Shown here: positions 37,091 through 47,063 of the stretch, piece after piece
Position numbering within the stretch: the first letter of the stretch is position 1
Layout: the number at the start of each line of letters is the position of its first letter
DNA from: Polaromonas sp. CG_9.7
Lineage (GTDB): Bacteria; Pseudomonadota; Gammaproteobacteria; Burkholderiales; Burkholderiaceae_C
Length of the DNA: 64,000 nt
Direction of reading: 5' to 3'
NCBI RefSeq assembly: GCF_015752205.1
Contig: NZ_JADOVG010000001.1
Coordinates: forward strand, 186,001 to 250,000
Position numbers and translations under genes: made by a program
The notes under the pieces: model-generated
Database searches by the model: none
What the model was told of the DNA's origin: nothing
The model's input: only the letters and a program-made list of their open reading frames with translations

Positions 37091-39215
37091 AAAAACTGCA
37101 GCTCCAGCGTTCGTCTCCTTGGCGCGGACCCTGACTGTCCGGGCAGCCGTTGCCATATTTTTGGCCACTGTTCTGATCCTTGTCTTCTTTTACGCAATGG
37201 TGTCCTCGCAGCAACAGCGCAGCGCCTCTCAATACGCAACAGCCAAGGCGGAAAGCATCGCCCGGTCCGTGGATGTATTCGACCAGTCCATGCGCTTGAC
37301 AGCGGAAAACGCGTTTGGTGTATTTAGACGTCAGTTTGGAGTGGTTCTGACGCTTGATGACGCGGCGCAAGGGTCATTGTCAAATTACGGCGTGATGATC
37401 AACGACAACACCACCGAAGTGGATGGTTTTGCCAGTACTTTTCCCGGCGGTAATGCCACCGTGTTTGTGGTGCAAGGCGAAGATTTTCGCCGAATTGCGA
37501 CCTCGGTAAAAAAGGAGAATGGCGAACGCGCCGTGGGAACCCTGCTTGACCGTAAAAGTGCTGCTTACGCCGTGCTGCGTAGCGGGAAGAAGTTTGTTGG
37601 ACGCGCCATGCTGTTCGGGCGTCCCTTCATGACCGTGTACGTGCCAGTGCGCGATTCGGCTGATCAAATTGTGGCGGTGCTCTACATCGGCCTGGACATA
37701 TCGGCTCAAGAGGCAACTTTAAGCGCTGCGGTGAGCCAGACCAAGGTTTTCAGCACGGGGGGCCTCTATATCGTCAATCCAAACGGCGCGCCCGCTGAGG
37801 CCTCTCTGGTTTTTCATCCAACGGCTGCGGGCAAGAAACTTTCCCAGGTCCTCCCGATCCAGTCCGCTGAATGGGTCACGCGTCTGCAGAGCGACGACAA
37901 CCGCTGGATCGATAACGCGCCGGCAGTCCTTGACCCCTTGCGTGTCGGACCGTTTTACGCTTCTGTAGCCAAGAGTGAATCGACGGGTTGGCTGGTGGTC
38001 GCTGAAGTTCCGGCTGCCGAGGCGCTGGCAGACCTGTATCGTCAAATGACCTGGCTGGGGGGTGTTCTGGTGCTGGCTGCAGTGATCATGGCGATTGCCC
38101 TGAGCATCGCCATTCGCCGTGCATTGCGGCCGTTAGGGCTTTTAAGCCAGCAGGTGGAGGCCATTGGCCAGGGCAACCTGTCCCAGCGACTGGTGTCGAA
38201 TCGTCGCGATGAAATGGGGGTGATTACCCGAGCCGTAGAGTCCATGCGCGACAGCCTGGCCCATGTGGTGAGCGACGTAAGGCAGGGCACCGACACCATC
38301 GCGACGGCCTCCAGCCAGATCGCCGCCGGCAACCTGGACCTGTCCAGCCGCACCGAGCAGCAGGCCAGCTCGCTCGAAGAAACCGCCGCCTCAATGGAGG
38401 AGCTGACGAGCACCGTCAAGCAAAACGCCGACAACGCGCGCCAGGCCAACCAGCTGGCGGCCTCGGCCTCGGGCGTCGCCGTCAAGGGCGGCCATGTCGT
38501 GTCCCAGGTGGTGCAGACCATGGGAGCGATCAACACCTCTTCGCGCAAGATCGTGGACATCATCGGCGTGATCGACGGCATCGCCTTTCAGACCAACATC
38601 CTGGCCCTGAATGCGGCTGTCGAGGCGGCCCGGGCGGGCGAGCAGGGCAGGGGCTTTGCCGTGGTGGCGGCCGAGGTCAGAAACCTGGCCCAGCGCTCGG
38701 CTGCTGCAGCCAAGGAGATCAAGACCCTGATTGGCGACTCGGTGGACAAGGTCGAGGAAGGCAGCAAGCAGGTGGCCGAAGCGGGCCGGACGATGGACGA
38801 GATCGTGGACAGCGTCAAACGCGTGACGGACATCATGGCCGAGATCACGGCGGCCAGCCAGGAGCAGACGCAGGGCATAGAGCAGATCAACCAGGCGATC
38901 ACGCAGATGGACCAGGTGACGCAGCAAAACGCGGCATTGGTCGAAGAAGCAGCCGCAGCCGCGCAGTCGCTGCAGGAGCAGGCGGCCGGCTTGAGCCAGG
39001 TGGTCAGCGTGTTCCAGCTCGATGACCGCCAGCAACATGACGAGACTCCGTCCAGGCGCACGGCGGCGAGCTACCAGCGTCCCGCGCCCCAGCAGCCACC
39101 GGCTGCCAAACGCACCATCGCCGCACCCAAAGCCAAGCGGGACATTGCACCTTTGGCGCCCAAGCCCTTAAATGCCGCAGCGTCTGCAGGTGCGAATGAG
39201 TGGGAAGAGTTTTAA
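37083..39215 (+). CDS. Methyl-accepting chemotaxis protein 3 (Cache type, with CheR-docking tail)
   Basis: 710 residues. Helix at about 20-42, then a large periplasmic Cache-type domain (about 45-320; [45 protein letters not shown]), second helix at about 324-345, HAMP ([19 protein letters not shown]) and signalling domain to about 655. A Pro/Ala/Lys-rich flexible tail of about 60 residues ends in E-W-E-E-F, matching the xWxxF pentapeptide that tethers CheR/CheB. It is likely the high-abundance, adaptation-supporting receptor of the trio. Confidence 0.95.
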   Translation: MREKTAAPAFVSLARTLTVRAAVAIFLATVLILVFFYAMVSSQQQRSASQYATAKAESIARSVDVFDQSMRLTAENAFGVFRRQFGVVLTLDDAAQGSLSNYGVMINDNTTEVDGFASTFPGGNATVFVVQGEDFRRIATSVKKENGERAVGTLLDRKSAAYAVLRSGKKFVGRAMLFGRPFMTVYVPVRDSADQIVAVLYIGLDISAQEATLSAAVSQTKVFSTGGLYIVNPNGAPAEASLVFHPTAAGKKLSQVLPIQSAEWVTRLQSDDNRWIDNAPAVLDPLRVGPFYASVAKSESTGWLVVAEVPAAEALADLYRQMTWLGGVLVLAAVIMAIALSIAIRRALRPLGLLSQQVEAIGQGNLSQRLVSNRRDEMGVITRAVESMRDSLAHVVSDVRQGTDTIATASSQIAAGNLDLSSRTEQQASSLEETAASMEELTSTVKQNADNARQANQLAASASGVAVKGGHVVSQVVQTMGAINTSSRKIVDIIGVIDGIAFQTNILALNAAVEAARAGEQGRGFAVVAAEVRNLAQRSAAAAKEIKTLIGDSVDKVEEGSKQVAEAGRTMDEIVDSVKRVTDIMAEITAASQEQTQGIEQINQAITQMDQVTQQNAALVEEAAAAAQSLQEQAAGLSQVVSVFQLDDRQQHDETPSRRTAASYQRPAPQQPPAAKRTIAAPKAKRDIAPLAPKPLNAAASAGANEWEEF

Positions 39216-39222
39216 GGCGTGG

Positions 39223-39246
39223 ATTGTCAGTCCTTGCCTTGACAAT
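39223..39246. repeat. Inverted repeat after receptor array
   Basis: ATTGTCA and TGACAAT (about 39223-39246) are separated by ten bases, just after the third receptor gene. The stem could end transcription, but no T run follows at once; A-rich sequence comes ten bases later. Confidence 0.35.
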
Positions 39247-39367
39247 CAATCGTTGCAAAAAAACGAAAGGTTTCCCTTCAGGTTTTTGTTGCGCGTGTCG
39301 TTAACCCAGTACGGCGCCCTGAAAAATCTGCCGGGATACAGGTCGTTGCTCCAGAGGATCAGGTTTT

Positions 39368-41269
39368 ATGTCAAACAGCATGTTTTATACCGGGCTTAGC
39401 GGCTTGAACGCAGCGCAGGCGGCACTGGTGACGACGGGTCACAACACTGCCAACGTCAATACCCCGGGCTACAACCGCCAGACAGCGCAGATTGCCTCTG
39501 CGGGTGGCGCTAACAACCCGGGCGTGGGTTTCTTCGGAAATGGCGCCAAGGTGGTGGACGTCAGCCGCAGTTACGACCAGTTCCTGACCTCGCAACTCAA
39601 TCAGGCCCAGTCGGCCAGCCAGTCGTTGACCACTTATTCCACGCAGATCAGCCAGATCGACAACCTGCTGGCCAATCAGACGGCCGGCTTGGCGCCGCAA
39701 CTGCAGACCCTGTTCTCCCATGTGCAGGCGGTGGCCAACAACCCGGCCGACCCATCGGCGCGGCAGCAACTGATCAGTTCCAGCCAGGCCCTGGCCAACC
39801 AGTTCAGGTCCATGGACCAGTACCTGACGGGGCTCAATGCCAATGTCAACGACCAGGTGTCCGGCAACGTCGATCAGATCAACACCTACACCCAGCAAAT
39901 CGCGAGTCTCAACAAGCAAGTCGCCCTGATCAGCACTACAAGCGGCGGCCAGGCACCCAATGACCTGCTGGACCAGCGCGACCAGCTGATCAGTGATCTG
40001 GGCCAACTGGTGGGCACCAAGGTCATGGTCCAGGATGGTGGTCAATTCAACGTCTACATGGGCAACGGGCAGGCGCTCGTGCTGGGCGACCAGGCGACCC
40101 GACTGGCAGCGGTCAGATCCGCCGGTGATCCGGGGCGCATTGCCGTTGCCACCGTGAATGCCGCTGGCAAGACCGTGGAAATGCAGGACAGCATGCTCTC
40201 AGGCGGCTCGCTTGGCGGGTTGCTGCAGTTTCGCAGCGAAACGCTGGCCCCTGCGCAAAATACCCTGGGCCGCATGGCCCTTTCACTGGCGGACACGTTC
40301 AATGCCCAGCAGAAACTGGGGATGGATCTCAATGGCGCCATGGGAACGGACTTTTTCTCGCAGGCCACTCCGGGCGTGATTCCGAATGGCAAGAATACGG
40401 GCGGCGGCACCTTGGTACCAAGGTTTTCTGACATCAGTCAATTGACCACCAGTGATTACCGTGTGAACGTCACGGGTGCCTCTTCCTTCACGGTGACGCG
40501 GCTGTCAGACAACACCGTTGTCAAACCTGATTCGACCACCGGAGCCTACGACGGTGTGACACTGACGCTGGGCGGCACCGCGGTGGCAGGTGATTCGTTC
40601 CTGCTCCAGCCCACCCGCACCGGCGCGCGCGACCTGACGGTCCGGATTTCGGATCCAGCCAAGGTGGCAGCGGCTTCGCCCATCATCACCGGCAATAAGG
40701 CAGGCAATCAGGGCAGTGGTGCAATCACTGCCGGGACGGTTGAGGCGCCTTATGGCTCGCCGGCGGAACTTGCTTCTACCGGCGTGACACTCACGTACGA
40801 CAGCGCAACCAATGAGCTTTCCGGCCTGCCAGGGGGGCCGGTGATCTACAAGCCAGGAGAGCCTATCCGCTTTAACGGCATCACGGTCACCATCAGCGGC
40901 ACCCCCGCCAACAACGACACCTTCACCATCGCAAAAAACACCGGCGGCGTGTCCGATGGCGGCAATGCCTTGCTGCTGGGCGCGCTGCAAAACAAGAAAA
41001 CGCTGGACGACGGCACGGCCAGCGTCAGCGACGCCTACAGGCAACTGGTCAGCACGGTGGGCAACAAGGCCCGCCAGGTACAGATAGCCAATACGGCACA
41101 GGCCAGCGTGACCACGCAAATCCGCTCGGCCCAGCAGTCGGTGTCGGGCGTCAACCAGGATGAAGAAACGGCCAACCTGCTGATGTTCCAGCAGATGTAC
41201 CAGGCCAATGCCAAGGTGATCCAGACCGCGTCAACCCTGTTTGATACGGTGCTGGGCATCAGCCGCTAA
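39368..41269 (+). CDS. flgK: Hook-filament junction protein FlgK (HAP1)
   Basis: 633 residues. N-terminal SNSMFYTGLSGLNAAQAALVTTGHNTANVNTPGYNRQ-type axial motif (first 40 residues), VDVSRSYDQFLTSQLNQAQ, DLLDQRDQLISDLGQLVG, and C-terminal QDEETANLLMFQQMYQANAK with TASTLFDTVLGI. The central 330-560 region is variable. Chaperoned by FlgN; joined to flgL downstream. Confidence 0.97.
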   Translation: MSNSMFYTGLSGLNAAQAALVTTGHNTANVNTPGYNRQTAQIASAGGANNPGVGFFGNGAKVVDVSRSYDQFLTSQLNQAQSASQSLTTYSTQISQIDNLLANQTAGLAPQLQTLFSHVQAVANNPADPSARQQLISSSQALANQFRSMDQYLTGLNANVNDQVSGNVDQINTYTQQIASLNKQVALISTTSGGQAPNDLLDQRDQLISDLGQLVGTKVMVQDGGQFNVYMGNGQALVLGDQATRLAAVRSAGDPGRIAVATVNAAGKTVEMQDSMLSGGSLGGLLQFRSETLAPAQNTLGRMALSLADTFNAQQKLGMDLNGAMGTDFFSQATPGVIPNGKNTGGGTLVPRFSDISQLTTSDYRVNVTGASSFTVTRLSDNTVVKPDSTTGAYDGVTLTLGGTAVAGDSFLLQPTRTGARDLTVRISDPAKVAAASPIITGNKAGNQGSGAITAGTVEAPYGSPAELASTGVTLTYDSATNELSGLPGGPVIYKPGEPIRFNGITVTISGTPANNDTFTIAKNTGGVSDGGNALLLGALQNKKTLDDGTASVSDAYRQLVSTVGNKARQVQIANTAQASVTTQIRSAQQSVSGVNQDEETANLLMFQQMYQANAKVIQTASTLFDTVLGISR

Positions 41270-41297
41270 ACCCGCGCCCAGCGCCAAGGAGTTCATG

Positions 41298-42554
41298 ATG
41301 CGAATCAGCACCCAGTCTTTTTACGAGCAGAGCCGAACCGCCATGGGTTCGCTGCAGAGCAATCTCTTGCGGGTACAGCAGCAAATGGGTGCCAACAGCA
41401 AGCTACTCGCCCCTTCGGACGACCCGCTGGGGACGACCCGGGCCATGGCCCTCGCGCAGTCCATCGCCATGAATTCCCAGTATGCGGCCAGCCGCACACA
41501 GGCCACGCAAACCCTGACGCAGGAAGAAAGCGTTCTGCAAAGCACCACCTCCGTGCTGCAAAACGTCAAGGGTTTGCTGATCCAGGCTGGCGGCACACTG
41601 AACGACACCGATCGCGCCAACATCGCCACCTCCCTGCAAAGCAATCTGGACCAGTTGCAGGGCCTGGCCAATACCGACGACGGCAACGGCCAGTTCTTGT
41701 TTTCCGGTTTCAAGAGCGGTTCCGCGCCCTTCGTGCGTCAGGCCGATGGCGCGATCACGTATACCGGCGACCAGGGTCAGCGCCTGACGCAGGTCGATGC
41801 GTCGCGGCAGATGGCCGGCGCGGATGACGGGCGCAGTATTTTCCAGTCGGTGCAAAGCGGCGCGGGCTACGTTACCTCGGCCCGTGTTGACACCGTAAAT
41901 CCGAACAGCCTCGGCAACGTCGGCAGCGGCGTGTTCAATTCGACGTCGGTTGTCGATGTAAGCAACGGGAATTACGGTAAAGATTTTGAAATCAAGTTTT
42001 CCGGCACGGGTACAGTCGCCGATCCTGTGATGTTCACGGTCGATACGGTTCCAGGGCAGGCAACACTCCCCTCTGCCGAGGTCTTTAAGGAAGGTAGCCC
42101 GATCACGTTCGGCGGTTTGCAGATCAGCATCAGCGGTGCGCCTGCTGCGGGCGATACCTTCAAGGTCGCCCCGGCAAAAAATGCCGGCACCGATGTCTTC
42201 AGCGCTATCAACGACGCCATCAAGGCCCTGAAAACGCCGGTGGACAACGGCGGCCCGGCCGCGCAGGCCAAAGTGCTCAATGCGCTCGGCACGGCCAACC
42301 GCAAGGTTACCAACGCGCACGACAACGTGCTGACCGTGCGCGCCTCAGTCGGCTCGCGCCTGCAGGAACTCGACGCCCTAAGGGCGACCGGCGACAGCCG
42401 TACGCTCAATGACAAGAGTTCTCTGTCCAATCTGCAGGACCTGGATTACGCCAGCGCTATTTCCGAGTTCTACCAGCGGCAAACCGCGCTGCAGGCGAGC
42501 CAGCAGACCTTTGTCAAGGTCCAGCAAATCGCATTGTTCAACTACCTGAAATAA
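41298..42554 (+). CDS. flgL: Hook-filament junction protein FlgL (HAP3)
   Basis: 418 residues. MRISTQSFYEQSRTAMGSLQS start, LLAPSDDPLGTTRAMALAQS, NLDQLQGLANTDDGNGQFLFSG-type core, and flagellin-like C-terminus SSLSNLQDLDYASAISEFYQR. AAGGAG (41286-41291) is six bases before ATG 41298 and three before ATG 41295, so the later start is used. Convergent with fliR. Confidence 0.96.
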   Translation: MRISTQSFYEQSRTAMGSLQSNLLRVQQQMGANSKLLAPSDDPLGTTRAMALAQSIAMNSQYAASRTQATQTLTQEESVLQSTTSVLQNVKGLLIQAGGTLNDTDRANIATSLQSNLDQLQGLANTDDGNGQFLFSGFKSGSAPFVRQADGAITYTGDQGQRLTQVDASRQMAGADDGRSIFQSVQSGAGYVTSARVDTVNPNSLGNVGSGVFNSTSVVDVSNGNYGKDFEIKFSGTGTVADPVMFTVDTVPGQATLPSAEVFKEGSPITFGGLQISISGAPAAGDTFKVAPAKNAGTDVFSAINDAIKALKTPVDNGGPAAQAKVLNALGTANRKVTNAHDNVLTVRASVGSRLQELDALRATGDSRTLNDKSSLSNLQDLDYASAISEFYQRQTALQASQQTFVKVQQIALFNYLK

Positions 42555-42583
42555 CACAAGCTGCATTGGCTGATGCTGATAAC

Positions 42584-42650
42584 GCTATTGAAATAATAGC
42601 AGTTTTTGCCCGCGCAGCATGCGCTAAGGCCTTAATCCCTGCAATATTTC
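42584..42650 (+). repeat. Dispersed palindromic repeat, family 1, copy 2 (terminator-like)
   Basis: GCTATT-GAAAT-AATAGC (42584-42600) followed by AGTTTTTGCCCG and GCGCTAAGGCCTTA. Same organisation as copies at 23305 and 54325. Here the stem is followed by TTTTT on the plus strand, directly after flgL, so it can serve as the flgL terminator. Its right half runs into the fliR 3' end. Confidence 0.65.
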
Positions 42651-43418
42651 CAGGGTTGACACGAAGCCTGCTGCAAACCTGGGTTCGAGAAAAGGCCCGA
42701 GGTATTCCATCAGCACCTGCAGCATGGCAATGCCCGCCAGCAGCGTGAGGGGAAAGCCCACCGCAAAAATGCTGAACTGGGGAGACGCCCGGTTCAGGAT
42801 GCCCATGGCCAGGTTCAGCGTCAGCAGCGTGGCAATCAGCGGCAGCGCCAGAATCAGGCCGCCCAGGAATATCTGGCTGCCGGCCGACGCCAGTAAAAAC
42901 CAGCCACCGGCGGCCAGCGGTGCGTCCGCAATTGGCAGGGTGACAAAGCTCTCCGCCAGCGTTGCGATCAGCGCCAGATGCCCGTCAACCGCCAGAAAAA
43001 TCAGCATCGCCATCACATTGAGCAAGCGCGCCAGCACCATTGTGTTGCCTCCGCTCATGGGGTCAAAGAACGAGGCGAACGACAAACCCATCTGCAGGCC
43101 GATGTAGTCGCCTGCTGCCTGCACCATGGCAAACACCAGCTTCATCGAAAACCCCATGGCCGCGCCAATCAGGACTTGCTGAACAACGATCCACAAGCCA
43201 GCACCAGACACCAGCGGGACAGCGGGCAGCGGCCCAAGGGTAGGGGCGATGGCGATGGCCAGCAACACGGCCAGACCGACCTTGACGGAGCGCGGAACGA
43301 CCTTTTCACTGAAAATAGGTGCGGTGCTGATGAGCGACAGCATGCGCACAAACGGCCAGAAGAAGGCCACCAACCAGACGTTCAGCTGGTCCGAGGTGAC
43401 CGAAAAAACCGGTGGCAT
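42624..43418 (-). CDS. fliR: Flagellar export gate protein FliR
   Basis: 264 residues with about six hydrophobic segments. Forms the export gate with FliP and FliQ. WPFVRMLSLISTAPIFSEKVVP near the start, GFSMKLVFAMVQAAGDYIGLQMGLS and LTLNLAMGILNRASPQFSIFAVGFPL are characteristic. ATG overlaps the fliQ stop by one base. Last gene of the minus-strand fli cluster. Confidence 0.97.
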   Translation of the reverse strand: MPPVFSVTSDQLNVWLVAFFWPFVRMLSLISTAPIFSEKVVPRSVKVGLAVLLAIAIAPTLGPLPAVPLVSGAGLWIVVQQVLIGAAMGFSMKLVFAMVQAAGDYIGLQMGLSFASFFDPMSGGNTMVLARLLNVMAMLIFLAVDGHLALIATLAESFVTLPIADAPLAAGGWFLLASAGSQIFLGGLILALPLIATLLTLNLAMGILNRASPQFSIFAVGFPLTLLAGIAMLQVLMEYLGPFLEPRFAAGFVSTLEILQGLRP

Positions 43419-43687
43419 CAGCCCACCAGTTGCGGAATCGAGGAAAACAGGTTGCGCATGTAATCCAGCACGATCCCCAGCATCCAGGGGCCGGCAATCA
43501 CCAGGACGGCAAAAACCGCCAGCAGCTTGGGAATGAAGGACAGCGTCATTTCATTGATCTGCGTGGCCGCCTGGAAAAGGCTGATCAGCAAACCGACCAC
43601 CAGCGCCGTCAACAGCAAGGGTGCGCCCAGCAGCAGCGTGAGCTTCATGGCTTCATAGCCCATGGTCATGACGGACTCGGGGGTCAT
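43418..43687 (-). CDS. fliQ: Flagellar export gate protein FliQ
   Basis: 89 residues, the standard length, two membrane helices. MTPESVMTMGYEAMKLTLLLGAP start, GLLISLFQAATQINEMTLSFIPKL core. Sits between fliP and fliR. Confidence 0.97.
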   Translation of the reverse strand: MTPESVMTMGYEAMKLTLLLGAPLLLTALVVGLLISLFQAATQINEMTLSFIPKLLAVFAVLVIAGPWMLGIVLDYMRNLFSSIPQLVG

Positions 43688-43722
43688 TTCAGTGCATCCT
43701 CGGTGGGGTTAATCTGACCGGC

Positions 43723-44502
43723 TCAGGTGTAAAAGCTCTGCGCCAGAGCCCCGACCAGCAGTTGCCAGCCGTCCACCATAACGAAAAGCATCAGCTTGAA
43801 CGGCAGCGCAATCGAGGCCGGCGGCACCATCATCATGCCCAGTGACATCAGGACGCTGGCCACCACTAGGTCGATGATCAGGAAGGGAATGAAGATGGTG
43901 AAACCGATCTGGAATGCGGTCTTGAGTTCGCTGATCACAAAGGCCGGTAGCAATATCCGCAGCGGAACCTGCTCCGGCCCCTCCATGCTGCCCACTTTGC
44001 CCAGCCGGGCGAACAGCGCCAGGTCGGCTTCCCGGGTCTGCTTGAGCATGAACTGCTTGAAAGGCTCGACCCCGCGCTCCAGCGCCACTTCCGCGCTGAT
44101 GGCGTTTTCGGAAAACGGCTTGTACGCTTCGCTGTGGAGCTTGTCGAACACCGGTGACATCACAAAAAAGGTCAGGAATAGCGAGAGCCCGACCAGAATC
44201 TGGTTGGGCGGCGATGACTGGGTGCCGATGGCCGTGCGCAGCAGCCCCAGCACAATCAGGATGCGGGTGAAGCTGGTCATTGACAGCAGCAGCGCCGGCA
44301 AAAAGGACAATGACGTGATCATGACCAGCATCTGCACGCTGAGCGACCAGGTCTGGGCGCCGCCCGGCCCCGTTGTGCTGGTGATGCCTGGCAAGCCCTG
44401 GGCCGACGCCAAGGACGGCAACAGCCACATCGCAGCCAGCACGAGCAGCAAAAGTGGCCATGCCAGGCGCCCCGGCGAGCGGACCGATGAAGCCATCGCC
44501 AT
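43723..44502 (-). CDS. fliP: Flagellar export gate protein FliP
   Basis: 259 residues. Signal peptide (about 13-35, ending ASAQ), then membrane segments. [63 protein letters not shown] are family hallmarks. Its ATG overlaps the fliO stop by one base. Confidence 0.97.
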   Translation of the reverse strand: MAMASSVRSPGRLAWPLLLLVLAAMWLLPSLASAQGLPGITSTTGPGGAQTWSLSVQMLVMITSLSFLPALLLSMTSFTRILIVLGLLRTAIGTQSSPPNQILVGLSLFLTFFVMSPVFDKLHSEAYKPFSENAISAEVALERGVEPFKQFMLKQTREADLALFARLGKVGSMEGPEQVPLRILLPAFVISELKTAFQIGFTIFIPFLIIDLVVASVLMSLGMMMVPPASIALPFKLMLFVMVDGWQLLVGALAQSFYT

Positions 44503-44975
44503 CAGCCGCGTTTCAGCTTGGTCAGCCTGGACATGGAATCCAGCAGTTTTTGAGAAAAAGCGCTTTCTCCCCCCAAGCCGTTGATCGACGGGACCTGCGC
44601 ATCAGGCCGTTTTTCAGCCGGCATCGTGTGCAGTGCACGAACCTGGCCGCTGGCGACACCCAGCACCAGCCATGCGTCGCCTATCTCCACCACCACCACC
44701 CGTTCGCGCTGGCCGACCATGACGCTGGACACCACCTTCAGCAGTTGGCCATTGCCCGATGGCTGCAGGCCAAAGCGCCGAACCACCCAGGCCAACAAAA
44801 AAATCAGCCCGATTACCACGGCCAGGCCCAAGCCCGCCTGTACCAGGCCGGCCGCCGCAAAGGAGCGGACAGGCTCGGCGGCTGGCGTCGGCACGGTCGG
44901 CAGCATCGCGCCCGCTGTACCGCTCAGGCCGGCAAGCAGCGAAGCGGCCATTCGGGCAAGGCGCGGCAGCTTCAT
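44502..44975 (-). CDS. fliO: Flagellar assembly protein FliO
   Basis: 157 residues. One membrane segment at about 50-68 ([22 protein letters not shown]) and a cytoplasmic FliO domain: [30 protein letters not shown]. It helps FliP assemble. The C-terminus is short and charged ([11 protein letters not shown]). Start overlaps the fliN stop by 4 bases. Confidence 0.92.
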   Translation of the reverse strand: MKLPRLARMAASLLAGLSGTAGAMLPTVPTPAAEPVRSFAAAGLVQAGLGLAVVIGLIFLLAWVVRRFGLQPSGNGQLLKVVSSVMVGQRERVVVVEIGDAWLVLGVASGQVRALHTMPAEKRPDAQVPSINGLGGESAFSQKLLDSMSRLTKLKRG

Positions 44976-45415
44976 CGGTTCAGTTTCTGGATGCGCTCGG
45001 ACGGCGTGATGATGTCCGTCAGGCGAATGCCGAACTTGTCATTGACCACCACCACTTCGCCCTGTGCAATCAGGTAGCCGTTGATGAAGACATCCATCGG
45101 CTCGCCGGCCAGACCGTCAAGTTCCACGATGGAGCCGTGCGAAAGCTGCAGCAGGTTCTTGATGGTGATGCGCGTGCGCCCCAACTGGGCTGTCAATTGC
45201 ACCGGCACGTCCAGCACGCGGGCAATGTCACTCATCGCAATGTCAGCCACCTTGCCGGCTTGAAGCGGCGCAAAGACCCGTTCGCCCGCCGGCACCGATG
45301 CCGCTGCGGACGCACGCGCCGCCGCGGGTTCGGTGGTGATTGCTTGCTCGGCCATTGCTTCGGCCCAGTCGTCAGCCGCGTCTTTGGCTGCATCTTGCTT
45401 GTTGCCGTCACTCAT
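44972..45415 (-). CDS. fliN: Flagellar motor switch protein FliN
   Basis: 147 residues. C-ring subunit. A low-complexity Ala/Glu N-terminus (about 1-55) precedes the SpoA domain: MSDIARVLDVPVQLTAQLGRT, GSIVELDGLAGEPMDVFINGYLIAQGEVVVV-type core and FGIRLTDIITPSER. ATG 45415 is used (MSDGNKQD); the frame is open to 45439. Its start overlaps the fliM end by 8 bases. Confidence 0.96.
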   Translation of the reverse strand: MSDGNKQDAAKDAADDWAEAMAEQAITTEPAAARASAAASVPAGERVFAPLQAGKVADIAMSDIARVLDVPVQLTAQLGRTRITIKNLLQLSHGSIVELDGLAGEPMDVFINGYLIAQGEVVVVNDKFGIRLTDIITPSERIQKLNR

Positions 45416-46433
45416 GGTTGCTTTCGGTGCTTGAATCACTGGTTTGGTGGGTAATCATTTTCTGTACCCGAAGGGCGTAGCAATTGTTGGAGGTGCCATA
45501 GCTGCATTCCATGACTGGAACGCCATTGACCTTGGCGGTAATCGATGTCGGAATCTCGACCGGCAGCACATCACCAACTTTGAGTTTCAGCAATTCGCCA
45601 ATGCTCGAATCGATGGTCAGGAACTGCGCCACCAGTTCCACATCGGCGCTGGTCACTTGCTGCGACAGTTGCGCTATCCAGCGGGTGTCCACTTCCACTT
45701 CAGCCAGCAGCGGGTTCGCCAGCAGGTCGCGTATCGGCTGAATCATCGAGTAGGGGATGCAAATGGTCAGCGATCCGCCGATCTGGCCAAACTCGATCCG
45801 AAACGTGGTTGAAACCACCACTTCATTGGGTGCCACGATGTTGACGCGCTTGATCTGCAGCTCTGAACGCAGGTATTCGAAATCGAGCGGATAGACGGGC
45901 TGCCAGGCCTTGCCGTAGCTGTCCAGCGTCAGGCCCAGCAGGCGCTTGATGATGCGTTGCTCTGTCGGCGTGAAGTCGCGGCCTTCCACCCGGATTTGAA
46001 AACGCCCGTCGCTGCCAAACAAATTTTCCACCACCAAAAACACCAGTTTGGGCTCGAACACAAACAGCGCCGCCCCGCGCAACGGCTTCATCTGCACCAT
46101 GTTGATGTTGGCCGGCACCGGCAAATTCCTCACGAAGTCGCTGTACTTCTGGATCTGCACGTTTCCCACCGAAATGTCGGCACTGCGGCGCATGTAGACC
46201 AGCAACGAGGAGCGCAGGTCCCGCGCAAAGCGCTCGTTGATGACCTCCAGCGTCGTCATCCGGCTGCGCACAATGCGCTCGTCCGTGCCAAGGCTGTAGT
46301 TCAGCGCCTGCTTGGGCTCTGGCCGCTGCGCAGATACCGGCTTTGGTGATTGAGCGGTCTCATCGACGTCGCCTGTGATCCCCTGCAGCAGTGCATCCAC
46401 CTCGTCCTGAGACAGTTCGTGTTTATTGTCCAT
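45408..46433 (-). CDS. fliM: Flagellar motor switch protein FliM
   Basis: 341 residues. Start LSQDEVDALLQGITGD is the CheY-P binding segment. Middle domain LGTDERIVRSRMTTLEVINERFARDLRSSL and GSDGRFQIRVEGRDFTPTEQRII; C-terminal SpoA domain ends LKVGDVLPVEIP and YALRVQKMI. ATG 46433 was preferred over a TTG at 46439. Confidence 0.97.
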   Translation of the reverse strand: MDNKHELSQDEVDALLQGITGDVDETAQSPKPVSAQRPEPKQALNYSLGTDERIVRSRMTTLEVINERFARDLRSSLLVYMRRSADISVGNVQIQKYSDFVRNLPVPANINMVQMKPLRGAALFVFEPKLVFLVVENLFGSDGRFQIRVEGRDFTPTEQRIIKRLLGLTLDSYGKAWQPVYPLDFEYLRSELQIKRVNIVAPNEVVVSTTFRIEFGQIGGSLTICIPYSMIQPIRDLLANPLLAEVEVDTRWIAQLSQQVTSADVELVAQFLTIDSSIGELLKLKVGDVLPVEIPTSITAKVNGVPVMECSYGTSNNCYALRVQKMITHQTSDSSTESNHE

Positions 46434-46456
46434 TGACAAGTTTTTTCAGACTGCCG

Positions 46457-46933
46457 TTACTGCAGCATAAAAGAGGTGAACATCACACCTGCAATCTTTT
46501 GTTGCGGCAGGTTGGGCGCAAAAGGCTGGCTCAGTGCACTCAAGATTTCACCGCTCAGCCTGCCCTTGCCCTCCGGTGTGGTCAGGGAATCGGCCTCGCG
46601 GTTGGACAGCGTGCTGAGAACCCGGCTGCGCACCTCCGGCAAATACTGGGCTATCTGGGTCTGGGATTTGCCATCTGTCATTTTCAGCGTGACGGCCACA
46701 TGCAAGAAGCGGCTGCGGCCGCCGGGTTGCAAGTTAACAGTGAACGGCTCCAGGGGAACAAAAATCGGGTCCTCGACCTTCAAGACGGCCGTCGTCTTGG
46801 AGGGTGTCTTGTTCAGGTAATAGTAGGCGCCACCGGCTGCGCCTGCCAGTCCCAGTACAAGCAGGCAAGACAGCAACACGATGCGCAGTTTGCTTCTGCC
46901 TGGAGGATTGCCGTCTTCGATGCTGTTGGCCAT
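46457..46933 (-). CDS. fliL: Flagellar basal-body associated protein FliL
   Basis: 158 residues. A single membrane helix at about 17-40 (RIVLLSCLLVLGLAGAAGGAYYYL), then periplasmic FliL domain with VPLEPFTVNLQPGGRSRFLHVAVTLKM and LPEVRSRVLSTLSNREADSL. Interacts with the stator. First of the fliL-M-N-O-P-Q-R block. Confidence 0.95.
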   Translation of the reverse strand: MANSIEDGNPPGRSKLRIVLLSCLLVLGLAGAAGGAYYYLNKTPSKTTAVLKVEDPIFVPLEPFTVNLQPGGRSRFLHVAVTLKMTDGKSQTQIAQYLPEVRSRVLSTLSNREADSLTTPEGKGRLSGEILSALSQPFAPNLPQQKIAGVMFTSFMLQ

Positions 46934-47063
46934 AACTTTAGTGCGTGAGAATGAAAACCGATTGTTGGCCGGATTGGCCTGAACTCATGGCTTGATAAAA
47001 CGGGGGAAAGCGCTTCAACTCCGGCGTTTGCTGCCCGCCATGAATTTGTCCGGCTCTGTCCGC

